DNA of 43,918 bases from Xenococcus sp. PCC 7305 (GCF_000332055.1 NZ_ALVZ01000184.1:1-43918), one strand, 5' to 3'. Positions 1 to 8,500 are shown, counted from the stretch's first letter. Program-made: numbers and translations. Notes: a model not told the origin generated them from the sequence alone.

Positions 1-1948
1 CCGCTGCGATCGCTTGTTCCAAAGATTTAGCCGCCTCGGGAAAATCCTCGATCTTGCCATAGGTTTCGGCAATAGTTGTCAAAACCTCAGCTTTGAAATA
101 TGAATCGCTAATAGATTCGACAATTGCTGATGTTTGTTGCAAATTTCCATTTTTCAGAAAAGCTATTGCTGCTTTCGCTCTATACTCATAGCTTACTCGC
201 TCACTTAAATCTGGAAGTTCCCATCGCACCTGCTGAATTTGCCCCTGCGGACTATACCACCAACCCAACCCCACCAAACCAAACACCAAAACCATCCCAA
301 CAGCTACCAACTGCTTATACAACCTTCGCCAACTGCGCTGTAAAAGTTTTTCCTTATTCTTATGATTCGCTCCCCAAACCAGAAAAGGTTTTTGCTGCCG
401 AATTAACCCTAATTCCCGCCAATTAAACAGATAACGAGAACTCCGCCGATTCCCCAACCATTCATTAACCCTGCGATCTAGCAATTGATTAGCCTTGTCC
501 GCACTAGTCAACTCTTTCCCTGCCACTTCCCGCAAAGCAGGAATCAATCTTTCATGAGCCAACTCATAAAGCTCAGTCCCATCCTGTTGGACAGGAGTCA
601 ACAAACGCACCCCAGGATTCGCCAACCACTGCGTCGCTTCCCTAATCTCACTCGCGGTTAAAGTTCCCTGCATTTTCTGCTGAAGATCTTCAATCGTCAA
701 AGCACCAACCCGCACATTGCGATCCAAATCAGTCATTGCGAACAAAACCTTAATCGCTGCTTGTTTCTGAACCTCTGTAACCCTTGCTTCCAGAGTTCTA
801 TTTAGAAACCGTGTCATCAAACCCTCAATCCCACCAATCTTCTGAAAAGCATTCCGACTAAAAGCTTGCAATTCCTTGCTATCTTGTCCCTCAATTGTCC
901 AAGCCAAAACCTGTAAATCCACAGGAGAAATCAAACCATCTTCCCGACTAGCTAATTCTTCTGCCGTTAACTGACGCACAAAACCTTCATCAAATTTCAG
1001 TTCTTCTGCCAAGGCAATAACTTGCAGAACTTTAGTCGCTTCTTCTGGCGTAAATCTCTCTAACCTAAACACTTCCTGGGGACTGAGGGAATAACCCAAA
1101 GCTTTCTGTATTTCTATCAGTCTGTCTGCCAAATCTCCCCGAATCGAAATCAAAATCTTAATCGGTAAAGGATTCGACGCGAGATACCAATCCTTTAAGC
1201 CATTGATAAAAGGCTTGCGATCAGATTTTTGCTTGCAATGGACAAAAAATTGCTCAAATTGATCAAATATTAAAATTAAAGACTTATCTGTCGCAGCAAC
1301 TGCTAAAGAGAAAATCTCTAACAAATTCTGCTGATCATTTGCTGTTTCCGAGATCTTCAACTCTTTAACTAAAGTCTGATAAACCGTCTCAAAAGGATCG
1401 CGATTACTGAAGCGAATATAAATCCCTTGAGCAGAAATTTCTTCTCTGGCTAATTGCGGTAAGATCCCCGCCTGCAAAAAAGAACTTTTCCCCACCCCAG
1501 ATTCCCCCATCAGAATCCCAAAACGAAAACTATTACTCGTCAGCGATTCCAAACATTCGCGTAAATCTTTCTCCCGCTGCAATTGAGCAAATATTTCCGC
1601 ATCATCCTCACCAAAAGCTCTTAATCCTTTTATTGCCTTACGTTCAGTGAAATCAGGAAGAGCAGGTGGTTTCTTTTGAATCTTTCTGATAGCAATTACT
1701 AAAGCAGTTACAAAAATAGCTAATGCCACAAACCAAAAAATTGCTGGATATTGTTTGGGAAATTCAATATCAAATGTTGATTTTAAACCTTGAGCGGCAA
1801 TTCCTCCAGGAAAAAAGAATAAAATCCAAATTGCTTCAAAGAGTAGCAACAAAGAAAACAAATTCTTAGTGACGATTAACTTTGCTATCTCTTCAACAAA
1901 AGATTCCATGCTCTTCCTGAGCTGGTTGACATTATCTAAATGATTCAT
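1..1948 (-). CDS. Membrane-anchored STAND-type NTPase, 3' end cut off by the window
   Basis: The minus strand reads open from ATG at 1948 to position 1 with no stop, giving at least 649 residues; the C-terminus lies outside the window. Two hydrophobic segments lie in the first ~85 residues. An NTPase core follows, with Walker A GESGVGKS at about residues 147-154 and a Walker B-like LILIFDQFEQF around residue 229, typical of STAND/novel-STAND ATPases. A third hydrophobic segment (QLVAVGMVLVFGLVGLGWW) leads into helical TPR-like repeats that continue off the edge. STAND proteins act as signal-triggered switches in defence and regulation; the ligand here is unknown. Its neighbour is a DUF29 gene. 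The NTPase call is strong; the biological role is open. Confidence 0.85.
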   Translation of the reverse strand, partial: MNHLDNVNQLRKSMESFVEEIAKLIVTKNLFSLLLLFEAIWILFFFPGGIAAQGLKSTFDIEFPKQYPAIFWFVALAIFVTALVIAIRKIQKKPPALPDFTERKAIKGLRAFGEDDAEIFAQLQREKDLRECLESLTSNSFRFGILMGESGVGKSSFLQAGILPQLAREEISAQGIYIRFSNRDPFETVYQTLVKELKISETANDQQNLLEIFSLAVAATDKSLILIFDQFEQFFVHCKQKSDRKPFINGLKDWYLASNPLPIKILISIRGDLADRLIEIQKALGYSLSPQEVFRLERFTPEEATKVLQVIALAEELKFDEGFVRQLTAEELASREDGLISPVDLQVLAWTIEGQDSKELQAFSRNAFQKIGGIEGLMTRFLNRTLEARVTEVQKQAAIKVLFAMTDLDRNVRVGALTIEDLQQKMQGTLTASEIREATQWLANPGVRLLTPVQQDGTELYELAHERLIPALREVAGKELTSADKANQLLDRRVNEWLGNRRSSRYLFNWRELGLIRQQKPFLVWGANHKNKEKLLQRSWRRLYKQLVAVGMVLVFGLVGLGWWYSPQGQIQQVRWELPDLSERVSYEYRAKAAIAFLKNGNLQQTSAIVESISDSYFKAEVLTTIAETYGKIEDFPEAAKSLEQAIAA

Positions 1949-2165
1949 CGGTTTGCCTGATTCAAATTACCTTGCCGAAACAAAATAATCTAAGGGAAAA
2001 TACTTAATTACTACATCATCTAAAAAGCGCCAGCTCAAGTCAACTGCACGAACGGCGCAACAAAAGACAGAACACCCAAGCTATAAGGTATGAAGTTTAA
2101 TTGAAAAGTTTTGTTACGACAATAAACAGAGAAAATTCACAAAATGTTTTACTCTACTCTTAATC

Positions 2166-2600
2166 TCACCCAAAATAATCACTTTCCATAATTTGCTGCA
2201 CTTCGACAAAATTATCTTCGGGAATATCAAAATCAAAAGACATAGTAGAGATGGCATCTTGATATAAATCTGAATATTCAGCTTTTAAATAATTACTGAG
2301 ACTAGGATTTTTCTTGAGTATTCGGTTGATACGGTTACGAAAATTAGTAACCTCTTGCATCCAACCCCTCCGACATTTTTCTCTCTCGGAATCCCAGTAC
2401 TTTAACTTTAGGATATGCTCGATTAATCGCTGCATATAGCTATCAAGAGAACGTTTTTCAGACTTCCCCATGTCATCAATTTCGTCCAGCAAATTATCCC
2501 AATCCATACCCTCAAAATCTCTATTTTGAATAGCTTCTTTGATTTGCTCAACCCATAGATTAAAGTCTGATTCGTGTAATTGTTTTAAATTACTATCCAT
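2166..2600 (-). CDS. DUF29 family protein
   Basis: A 144-residue protein matching DUF29, an all-helical family present in many copies in cyanobacteria. The family pattern is visible as LHESDFNLWVEQ near the N-terminus, then WDNLLDEIDDMGKSEKR and a central LIEHILKLKYW block. The start at 2600 (MDSNLKQLHES) is preferred to the upstream ATGs at 2627 and 2606 because DUF29 proteins begin just before the L-x-E-x-D-F motif. Function is unproven; toxin-antitoxin or mobile-element links have been suggested for the family but nothing here shows them. It lies between the STAND NTPase gene and a lipoprotein gene on the same strand. Confidence 0.85.
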   Translation of the reverse strand: MDSNLKQLHESDFNLWVEQIKEAIQNRDFEGMDWDNLLDEIDDMGKSEKRSLDSYMQRLIEHILKLKYWDSEREKCRRGWMQEVTNFRNRINRILKKNPSLSNYLKAEYSDLYQDAISTMSFDFDIPEDNFVEVQQIMESDYFG

Positions 2601-2629
2601 GACCATCTCTCGTTTCACCCACGTCATTG

Positions 2630-2650
2630 AGACTCATTACTTATTACTTA
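2630..2650 (-). repeat. TAAGTAA heptamer repeat starting at a stop codon
   Basis: On the minus strand two TAAGTAA units and a degenerate TGAGTCT begin exactly at the TAA stop (2650-2648) of the DUF3153 gene. The same heptamer recurs at 13885, 14842, 24441 and 33513. Confidence 0.85.
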
Positions 2651-3436
2651 GGCAGTTCCAGGAAAACGTCTGTATTTGAGCATAAATCCCAGTACCATAA
2701 CCAAAATAATAACGACTGCACCAATACCAATAGGACTGGGTAACCAAAATACAGCCTCGATATGATTCAATTCCCCAGCTTTTAATTGCCAAGTTAGACC
2801 CTGATCTGTCACTAAAGCAAGGGGCTCAAGATTATTGGGAGCGTCAATATTATTGGCGATCCAAGGGGTGTTTAAATCAAATTTCAAATCAAGTAGAGAA
2901 TTGGGAGCAATAGAAATTTTGTCTTGATGTGCCAATAAATTTATAGCCCGTAAATCAATAGTGATATCAAGATGATTGCGCTCGGCGAAGAGTAAATTAT
3001 TCTGTTGCAAAGAAACCTTAGATCCTAATTTGACCAACTCGGCTTCTTCTCCGACAATCACCGCAGAAGTGTCAGGAACATTCGAGTTAAACAACTGATT
3101 AAACTTACTTGATAATTCTTGGCCATTAGTGAAAGGAACAATTAGAACCACCTCCTCAGAGCTCAACTTCTTAACTTTGCCCTGTAACTTACGCGATCGC
3201 GATTCGAGACTTTTGAGCCATGCGATCGCCTCGGACTTGCCTAGGTTAGAAAATTGCTCCCCAATCTTAATATGTTGAACTAATGTGCCACTGTAGGGAC
3301 TATCAAAGTTCAGCCCCACATCATAACGGACACAACCAGTAAGTAAAGTTACGAGACAGAAAAGCAACGGCAACAAAAATCGGCGAGCATTGGCTAAATT
3401 TTGCACTGATTTTCTCAATCCTGATGGCTCACTCAT
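2648..3436 (-). CDS. DUF3153 domain lipoprotein
   Basis: A 262-residue cyanobacterial membrane lipoprotein of the DUF3153 family. The N-terminus has a basic stretch, a hydrophobic run (RFLLPLLFCLVTLLTGC) ending in a lipobox cysteine, and the family opening RYDVGLNFDSPYSGTLVQHI. A second hydrophobic segment (GIGAVVIILVMVLGFML) lies at the C-terminus followed by basic residues, so the protein is probably anchored at both ends with its middle outside the cytoplasm. The start at 3436 is chosen because AGGAG lies just upstream and the lipobox fits; the longer frame to 3589 only translates repeat DNA. Function is unknown. Confidence 0.8.
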   Translation of the reverse strand: MSEPSGLRKSVQNLANARRFLLPLLFCLVTLLTGCVRYDVGLNFDSPYSGTLVQHIKIGEQFSNLGKSEAIAWLKSLESRSRKLQGKVKKLSSEEVVLIVPFTNGQELSSKFNQLFNSNVPDTSAVIVGEEAELVKLGSKVSLQQNNLLFAERNHLDITIDLRAINLLAHQDKISIAPNSLLDLKFDLNTPWIANNIDAPNNLEPLALVTDQGLTWQLKAGELNHIEAVFWLPSPIGIGAVVIILVMVLGFMLKYRRFPGTA

Positions 3437-3521
3437 TAACCTGCTCCTGATCTTACTGATTGCTTGCTGCCAAAACAATAATATTCTCTCTGACAAATTT
3501 AAACAAGAAATAGAGTCAAAC

Positions 3522-3682
3522 GAAGGCAGAAGGAGGAAGGCAGAGGGCAGAAGGTTTGTTTGCTTGAAAGAGGCTTGAACCTCTCCCAAACCTTGTTCGT
3601 CCTGAAGGGCGAGGCTTGTATCCCAAAGGGAGAAGTTAGAATTATTCCCTCTGCCATCTGCCCTCTGCCATCTGCCCTCATC
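3522..3682. repeat. Inverted pair of heptamer tandem repeats upstream of the DUF3153 gene
   Basis: Units of GAAGGCA (3522-3554, about 4.7 units with variants) face four CCTCTGC/CATCTGC units at 3648-3675 in the opposite orientation, about 93 bases apart. The arms are reverse complements in register, so the block can fold into a large imperfect hairpin. The right arm starts only a few bases past the argS stop codon. The spacer contains GAGG-cttgaa-CCTC. Confidence 0.85.
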
Positions 3683-3686
3683 TTAC

Positions 3687-5441
3687 TTACATTCTCTCCA
3701 AAACAGGAATTCCCAATAAAGATAAACCAAGCTTGAGAGTTCTGGCGGTCAAATCTGCCAAAATTAAACGAGAAGTTCTTTGGGGTTCGGCGGCATTTAA
3801 AATCCCACAGCGATCGTAAAACTGATTGAATTTTTGACTAAGTTCAAAAAGATATTGGCACAGACGATTAGGCAACAATTCCTGTTCCACTTCTTGAAGC
3901 ACCTCTGATAGTTGCAAAATATGTTTCGCTAAAATCAATTCTGCTTCTTCACTCAAAACTATCTCAGCTGATTCTAGCTTAGTAAAATCAATATTTCCCT
4001 TGCGACTAATTCCTTGAGGTCTCACATAGGCATACAACAAATAGGGTGCAGTATTACCCTTGAGAGCGAGCATTTTTTGAAAGCTAAATTTATAATCAGT
4101 CGTTCTATTTTGACTAAGATCAGCATATTTAACCGCACTAATACCGACAATTTGCGCAACGCGATCAATAAATTCGGTAGTTTCTGATCTTTCTTCTTCC
4201 TCTAATCTAGCTTCGATATCCTGACGGGCTTGGACGATCGCTTCATCCAATAGAGATTTTAGTTTAATAGTCTCTCCAGAACGGGTTTTCAGTCTTTTGC
4301 CATCTTCCCCTAAGACCAAACCAAAGGGAACATGAATTGCTTCGACATTCTCAGGCAATAATCCTGATTTTTTAGCAACTTGAAACACCCCCGCAAAATG
4401 ATTACCTTGTCCCGAATCCGTCACATAAATAATCTTGTCAGCATGGTCTTCTGCTACTCGATAGTTAATTGCTGCTAAGTCTGTAGTTGCATAATTAAAG
4501 CCACCATCAGTTTTTTGGACAATTAAAGGCAAAGGATCGCCGTCTTTATTAGTAAAGCCTTCGAGAAAAACACATTTGGCTCCTGCATCTTCTTCCAGTA
4601 AACCTTGCTCGTCTAGTTTGGCAAGGACATCAGGTAAAAAAGGATTATAAAAGGATTCGCCTCTTTCGGTGAGATTAATATCTAATAAATCGTAAATTAC
4701 CTGAAATTCTCGACGGGATTGCTCGCAAAGTAGACCCCAAGCATGACGACTATCTTCGGCTCCTGCCTGCAAATTTACAACTTCATTTCTGGCAGTTTCT
4801 TTAAATTCAACATCTTCATCAAAACGGATTTTTGCCTTTTTATACAGAGAAACCAAATCTCCAATGTCTAAGGCATCGGCTGTGGTTAAAGCTTCGGGAT
4901 AAGCTTCTCGCAAATAGGCAATCAACATACCAAATTGGGTTCCCCAGTCACCAATATGATTGAGACGCAACACATCATAACCACGAAATTCGAGAATACG
5001 AGCGATACAATCACCAATAATCGTCGATCGCAAATGTCCCACATGCATTTCTTTGGCAATATTGGGACTGGAAAAATCGACTACGATCTTGCTTGCTGGT
5101 TCTACTTTTTCAATTCCTAAATTGCGATCACCTTGAATTTCAGTAAGTAGTCCTGCTAGGTATGTAGGTTTAACAGTAAAGTTAATAAACCCAGGCCCTG
5201 CAATTTCAGGGGTTTCCCAGGTGTCATTTGCGGGAAGATTGGCTATGATTTTTTCTGCGATCGCCCTAGGGGATTGTTTTAGCTTTTTTGGTAGGGATAA
5301 AGCTACATTAGACTGATAATCACCAAATTTAGGATTGTTAGTTGCGGCTACCAAAGGATCTGTCGCTGCCAACTCATCACCAAAAGCAGCGACTAAAGCA
5401 TCTTTAACCGCAATTTCAAATAATTCGCGTAGGGATTTCAT
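3687..5441 (-). CDS. argS: Arginyl-tRNA synthetase
   Basis: Class I aminoacyl-tRNA synthetase of 584 residues that charges tRNA-Arg. It shows the N-terminal ArgS-specific tRNA-recognition domain, the HIGH-type signature in [19 protein letters not shown] at about residues 130-148, the active-site run [12 protein letters not shown], and a C-terminal DALR anticodon-binding domain ([16 protein letters not shown] onwards) ending in [10 protein letters not shown]. Like many ArgS enzymes it lacks a canonical [14 protein letters not shown] takes its place. Length and motif order are normal. The stop is followed after five bases by a heptamer repeat array. Confidence 0.98.
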   Translation of the reverse strand: MKSLRELFEIAVKDALVAAFGDELAATDPLVAATNNPKFGDYQSNVALSLPKKLKQSPRAIAEKIIANLPANDTWETPEIAGPGFINFTVKPTYLAGLLTEIQGDRNLGIEKVEPASKIVVDFSSPNIAKEMHVGHLRSTIIGDCIARILEFRGYDVLRLNHIGDWGTQFGMLIAYLREAYPEALTTADALDIGDLVSLYKKAKIRFDEDVEFKETARNEVVNLQAGAEDSRHAWGLLCEQSRREFQVIYDLLDINLTERGESFYNPFLPDVLAKLDEQGLLEEDAGAKCVFLEGFTNKDGDPLPLIVQKTDGGFNYATTDLAAINYRVAEDHADKIIYVTDSGQGNHFAGVFQVAKKSGLLPENVEAIHVPFGLVLGEDGKRLKTRSGETIKLKSLLDEAIVQARQDIEARLEEEERSETTEFIDRVAQIVGISAVKYADLSQNRTTDYKFSFQKMLALKGNTAPYLLYAYVRPQGISRKGNIDFTKLESAEIVLSEEAELILAKHILQLSEVLQEVEQELLPNRLCQYLFELSQKFNQFYDRCGILNAAEPQRTSRLILADLTARTLKLGLSLLGIPVLERM

Positions 5442-5515
5442 AGTGATAAATTATAGAAACTTATTTTAATAATTAAAGTCTTGTACAGACATAGAACCTT
5501 AATTTATCATCAATT

Positions 5516-5851
5516 ATGACGAAGTCTTTATTTACTTTCACCCTAGGAATTGGCTATTTAATACTCGCTACATTTGCCTCCTTAGCAGAAACCTCATCTG
5601 CTGTAACTCAAGAATATCCAGAAGAATATAGTCAAAATTATCACCAAGAATGTAAAGCTACTGCGATCGCAGAAGGGTTGCCAGATATTGAAGCGGAGAC
5701 TTTATGTAACTGTACTCTCAGAGAATTTCAACAAAAATATACTATCGATGAATTTAAAGATCTCAACAAGCGATCAGAAACTGATACTGCTGCCTCGGAT
5801 GCTTTGATTGAAGTTGGAGAATTATGCTTTGAAGAGATTTTATTTGAATAG
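5516..5851 (+). CDS. Small exported cysteine-containing protein, function unknown
   Basis: A 111-residue protein with a clear signal peptide (MTKSLFTFTLGIGYLILATFASLAET, cleavage probably after the SLA). The mature part holds four cysteines, in QEC, LCNC and LCF, in a mostly helical context, which suggests disulfides in the periplasm or thylakoid lumen. It resembles short conserved cyanobacterial hypotheticals but I do not recognise a named family. It is divergent from argS and its stop is 3 bases before the start of the yggU-like gene, so the two are probably cotranscribed. Confidence 0.65.
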   Translation: MTKSLFTFTLGIGYLILATFASLAETSSAVTQEYPEEYSQNYHQECKATAIAEGLPDIEAETLCNCTLREFQQKYTIDEFKDLNKRSETDTAASDALIEVGELCFEEILFE

Positions 5852-5854
5852 AAG

Positions 5855-6091
5855 ATGAAAATTCAGGTTCAAGTTAAGCCCAATTTTAAAAAGCAAAGTA
5901 TTAAAGAGGATTCTGATGGATTTTTAGTGATAAGGCTCAAGTCGCCGCCTGTAGATGACAAAGCGAATAAGGAGTTGATCGCTATTTCGGCTAAAAAATA
6001 TCAAGCTTCTAAGTCTCAGATTATAATTTTGTCGGGAACTACGAATAAGCATAAAGTAATTGAAATTAATAAAATGAGGCAATGGAACTAA
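5855..6091 (+). CDS. DUF167/YggU family protein
   Basis: A 78-residue protein of the DUF167 (YggU) family, a small conserved alpha/beta fold of unknown biochemical function. The family signature is visible: an opening strand IQVQVKPNFKK, then the block RLKSPPVDDKANKELI, and a closing strand SGTTNKHKVIEI. It starts 3 bases after the preceding small exported protein. Its last ten bases overlap the start of the DUF4917 gene in another frame, so an accessory gene has become translationally coupled to a conserved one. Confidence 0.85.
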   Translation: MKIQVQVKPNFKKQSIKEDSDGFLVIRLKSPPVDDKANKELIAISAKKYQASKSQIIILSGTTNKHKVIEINKMRQWN

Positions 6092-7125
6092 AAAAATATA
6101 GTGATGTGATCGAGTACTTGAGAAAGAAAAAAAGACCGACTCATTTACTTTTAGGAAATGGATTTAGCATGGCTTACGACTCAGAGATTTTCTCTTATAA
6201 CGCGCTTCATCGCTTTATTGATAAGTTAGATAATGAGCTTCTTACAAGACTCTTTGAAATTGTAAACACGAAAAATTTTGAGTTGGTTCTACAGCAGTTA
6301 GAAAACTTTTGTGAGTTAATTGATGCATTTGGAACAGACCCAACACTGAAGGATAAAGTACAGGTAGCTAGCAAAACACTTAAAGAGAGTCTTATCGAAG
6401 CAATAGAAGAACTACATCCTGAGCACGTATTCAAAATTCCACAAGAAAAAAGTCAAGCTTGTTCAAAATTCTTAAGTCAATATTTATCTAATGATGGGCA
6501 CATTTTTACAACTAACTATGATGTTTTGCTTTATTGGGTATTAATGAGAAATAGTCTGGCAAGTCATATCGATGGTTTTGGCAGAGATGTTGAATATTCA
6601 GATAATTTTGATCCAGACGACGAACCCGAAGCTTCTGAACTTCGCTGGGGCAGAAACAAAAGTAAACAAAACGTTCATTATATGCATGGTGCATTACATA
6701 TTTTTGATACAGGAGTAGAAATAATCAAGGAAGAATATGATTGCGAAAACTACATAATGGATAAAATTAAGAAGAGACTGTTAAGAAAGCAATATCCTGT
6801 TTTTGTAACAGCAGGAACTAGCAGCCAGAAATTAGAACATGTAATGCATAACAGATATCTTAGTGAATGCTATGAATCACTTTGTAATATAAGTGGCTCA
6901 TTGGTTGTGTTTGGTTTTGGTTTCGGTGAATATGACGAACACATCATAGAGGCAATCAATAAAGCATCTAGATTGAAAAAAGACAGAAAATTTAAAGACA
7001 AGTTGTGGAGTATCTATATTGGAGTCAATTCTTCAAGAAGCCAAAATCACATAGAAAAAATATCAGATAAGTTTGAATGTAAAGTCAATATATTTGATGC
7101 AAAAACTGCCCGAGTGTGGGGATAA
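6082..7125 (+). CDS. DUF4917 protein with SIR2-like motifs
   Basis: A 347-residue protein that fits the DUF4917 family. Motifs in order: LLLGNGFSMAYD near residue 23, IFTTNYDVLLYWVLM near residue 137, YMHGALHIFDTG near 200, then FVTAGTSSQKLEH, and a late GFGFGEYDEHI near 290. The GNG-S, TNYD, HGA and late G-F-G-x-x-D order matches the layout of SIR2-like NAD-binding folds, several of which act as abortive-infection NADases; enzymatic activity here is inference. The gene is AT-rich with no GCGATCGC site, overlaps yggU by ten bases, and is followed by toxin-antitoxin genes, consistent with a horizontally acquired defence patch. Confidence 0.8.
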   Translation: MELKKYSDVIEYLRKKKRPTHLLLGNGFSMAYDSEIFSYNALHRFIDKLDNELLTRLFEIVNTKNFELVLQQLENFCELIDAFGTDPTLKDKVQVASKTLKESLIEAIEELHPEHVFKIPQEKSQACSKFLSQYLSNDGHIFTTNYDVLLYWVLMRNSLASHIDGFGRDVEYSDNFDPDDEPEASELRWGRNKSKQNVHYMHGALHIFDTGVEIIKEEYDCENYIMDKIKKRLLRKQYPVFVTAGTSSQKLEHVMHNRYLSECYESLCNISGSLVVFGFGFGEYDEHIIEAINKASRLKKDRKFKDKLWSIYIGVNSSRSQNHIEKISDKFECKVNIFDAKTARVWG

Positions 7126-7181
7126 AAACAGTGATCACATGGTCTTAATGAATTAGCGACCGTGATAAAAACTTAATCTGA

Positions 7182-7205
7182 ACTTAATTAAATGTTAAAT
7201 TAAGT
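7182..7205. promoter_or_regulatory. Palindrome just upstream of brnT, probable BrnA operator
   Basis: ACTTAATT (7182-7189) and AATTAAGT (7198-7205) form a perfect 8-bp inverted repeat with an 8-base spacer, ending two bases before the brnT ATG. BrnA antitoxins repress their own promoter, so this is a reasonable operator; that is inferred from position and symmetry. Confidence 0.5.
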
Positions 7206-7207
7206 AT

Positions 7208-7495
7208 ATGAATTTTGAGTGGGATGAAGAAAAAAACGCGATTAATCTTGCCAAGCATGGTTTTGACTTTGCTGATGCGTCAAAAATCTTTGATTTTCCA
7301 ATGGTTGTGGATCTGGATCTCCGAGAAAACTATGGTGAGGACAGATGGATTGGCATTGGTTTACTCAATGGAAGAGTTGTTGTAATTGTTTACACTGAGA
7401 TAAACGAGCAATTAATCCGAATCATTTCACTAAGAAAAGCACTATCTCATGAAAGAAAACGATATGAAAAATACATCAAAAACAGATTGGGCTAG
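7208..7495 (+). CDS. brnT: BrnT family ribonuclease toxin
   Basis: A 95-residue BrnT toxin, a RelE-fold RNase that blocks translation. The family start FEWDEEKNAINLAKHGFDF is present at residues 3-21, followed by the DLRENYGEDRWIGIG strand region and the C-terminal RIISLRKALSHERKRYEKY, which carries the conserved basic and histidine residues. Length is normal and the frame is intact. It overlaps brnA by 32 bases, the standard toxin-first order of brnTA. No damage is visible, so the module is probably functional. Confidence 0.93.
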   Translation: MNFEWDEEKNAINLAKHGFDFADASKIFDFPMVVDLDLRENYGEDRWIGIGLLNGRVVVIVYTEINEQLIRIISLRKALSHERKRYEKYIKNRLG

Positions 7496-7724
7496 AATCG
7501 ACGCCATGACTGATGAGGAAATTGATACATCCGATGTTCCTCCCCTAACGGATGAATTTTTTTCTAAGGCAAAACTTCGTCTTCCTAACCCATCAAATAC
7601 AACTGTTTCTGTTGAAGTAGATACCGAGACTTTGGAATGGTTTCGAAAACAAGGAGAATCAGCTAGTCAACAGATGAGTGCGGCATTAAAAATTTATGCA
7701 GCAGCACATAAATATTCAGGTTAA
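7464..7724 (+). CDS. brnA: BrnA family antitoxin
   Basis: An 86-residue antitoxin that neutralises BrnT and represses the operon. The N-terminal part (KTDWARIDAMTDEEIDTSDVPPLTDEFF) is the family's toxin-wrapping segment; the C-terminal part (TVSVEVDTETLEWFRKQG then MSAALKIYAAAHK) is a ribbon-helix-helix-type DNA-binding domain. Starts at 7449 and 7464 are both possible; 7464 is chosen because it begins directly before the conserved segment. It lies inside the 3' end of brnT. Confidence 0.9.
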   Translation: MKNTSKTDWARIDAMTDEEIDTSDVPPLTDEFFSKAKLRLPNPSNTTVSVEVDTETLEWFRKQGESASQQMSAALKIYAAAHKYSG

Positions 7725-7735
7725 AACCTAAGTCT

Positions 7736-7896
7736 ATGGAATCAGCGCCAACTGAAAAACCAACAATTTTTCGCACAGAGCGAGAGCTAGCGATCGTAAA
7801 AGTCAGCACAGCATCCGAATCAATTCGCAGTTCCGAGTTTGTTTTGTCTGGACTGAAAATGATCCAACTGATGTTGAAATTGTTGATTATCACTAA
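7736..7896 (+). pseudogene. higB: Decayed higB toxin, C-terminal half only
   Basis: In the frame open from 7756 to the TAA at 7894-7896 the translation reads DRKSQHSIRINSQFRVCFVW then TENDPTDVEIVDYH, a near-perfect match to the conserved C-terminal half of HigB/RelE-type toxins. No start codon or N-terminal half is present in that frame: a TGA lies at 7753-7755. An N-terminal-like piece (ESAPTEK) sits in the frame starting at 7736, so a frameshift near 7790-7800 and a 5' truncation both seem likely. The higA gene starts 10 bases downstream, the usual higBA spacing. HigB activity is therefore lost while the antitoxin remains. Confidence 0.75.
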
Positions 7897-7906
7897 AATA
7901 AGCATT

Positions 7907-8218
7907 ATGAATCGTCCAATTAATCGTATGCGTCCAGTTCACCCAGGAGAGATTCTTCGTGAGGATTTTCTGAGTCCTATGAATATGAGTGTTAATGCCT
8001 TAGCACTAGCTCTGAATGTTCCTGCTACTCGTATTCACGAAATTGTCAAAGAGCGTCGTTCAATTACTGCTGATACGGCGGAGCGTCTAGCTCGCTACTT
8101 TGGCGGTGATGCAGTATCTTGGCTCAACCTTCAGGCTATTTATGATCTCAAAACACTTACAACGCGCGATGAAATTATGAGGCGGGTTGAACCACGTACC
8201 AAAGAATCTATAGCCTAA
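7907..8218 (+). CDS. higA: HigA family antitoxin
   Basis: A 103-residue XRE-type DNA-binding antitoxin. It begins MNRPINRMRPVHPGEILRED, the HigA hallmark, and has a helix-turn-helix (VNALALALNVPATRIHEIVK) followed by ERRSITADTAERLARYFGG and the end block WLNLQAIYDLKT. A longer frame from 7736 exists but its extra 57 residues are translated from the higB remnant in the wrong frame, so the ATG at 7907 is taken. The antitoxin is full length although its toxin partner is broken. Confidence 0.92.
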   Translation: MNRPINRMRPVHPGEILREDFLSPMNMSVNALALALNVPATRIHEIVKERRSITADTAERLARYFGGDAVSWLNLQAIYDLKTLTTRDEIMRRVEPRTKESIA

Positions 8219-8229
8219 GTGCGATCTTA

Positions 8230-8265
8230 TTTATTCTTCCTTTATCTATCTTCCAAAAGAATAAA
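8230..8265. terminator. Stem-loop between convergent higA and DUF6887 genes
   Basis: TTTATTCTT (8230-8238) pairs with AAGAATAAA (8257-8265) across an 18-base loop. It lies between two converging genes, 11 bases past the higA stop, so a bidirectional terminator is plausible. The stem is AT-rich and not strong. Confidence 0.4.
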
Positions 8266-8274
8266 GTGATGGAC

Positions 8275-8469
8275 TTAATCTTGTTGAAGGCGGCGATGCT
8301 GCTCAACAAGTGCAGAAAACTGCTCAGCATTTACCTCTTCATAGACTTGCTCTTGAGGCTGAGCATCAACACGATCCATTAATCCCTGAAATGCTGTTTT
8401 GTCATTTCGATGCTCTAGAACATATTTTTTTAGTTCTCCCATTGTCATCGTTTGAAAGTCAGACTTCAT
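8275..8469 (-). CDS. DUF6887 family small protein
   Basis: A 64-residue protein starting MKSDFQTMTMGELKKYVLEH, the opening typical of DUF6887, a short helical family common in cyanobacteria and often next to a DUF6888 gene. The start at 8469 is set by GGAGG seven bases upstream; the frame continues to 8490 but without a better site. The role is unknown; the paired, multicopy distribution of the families recalls toxin-antitoxin modules, which is inference. A DUF6888-like remnant lies directly upstream. Confidence 0.7.
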   Translation of the reverse strand: MKSDFQTMTMGELKKYVLEHRNDKTAFQGLMDRVDAQPQEQVYEEVNAEQFSALVEQHRRLQQD

Positions 8470-8500
8470 CGATAAACCTCCAATTTCCATTAGGATAGAT

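Noticed and set aside
124-426. A 100-residue frame on the plus strand
   Set aside because: It is antisense to the STAND NTPase gene, is proline-rich without family resemblance and has no ribosome site.
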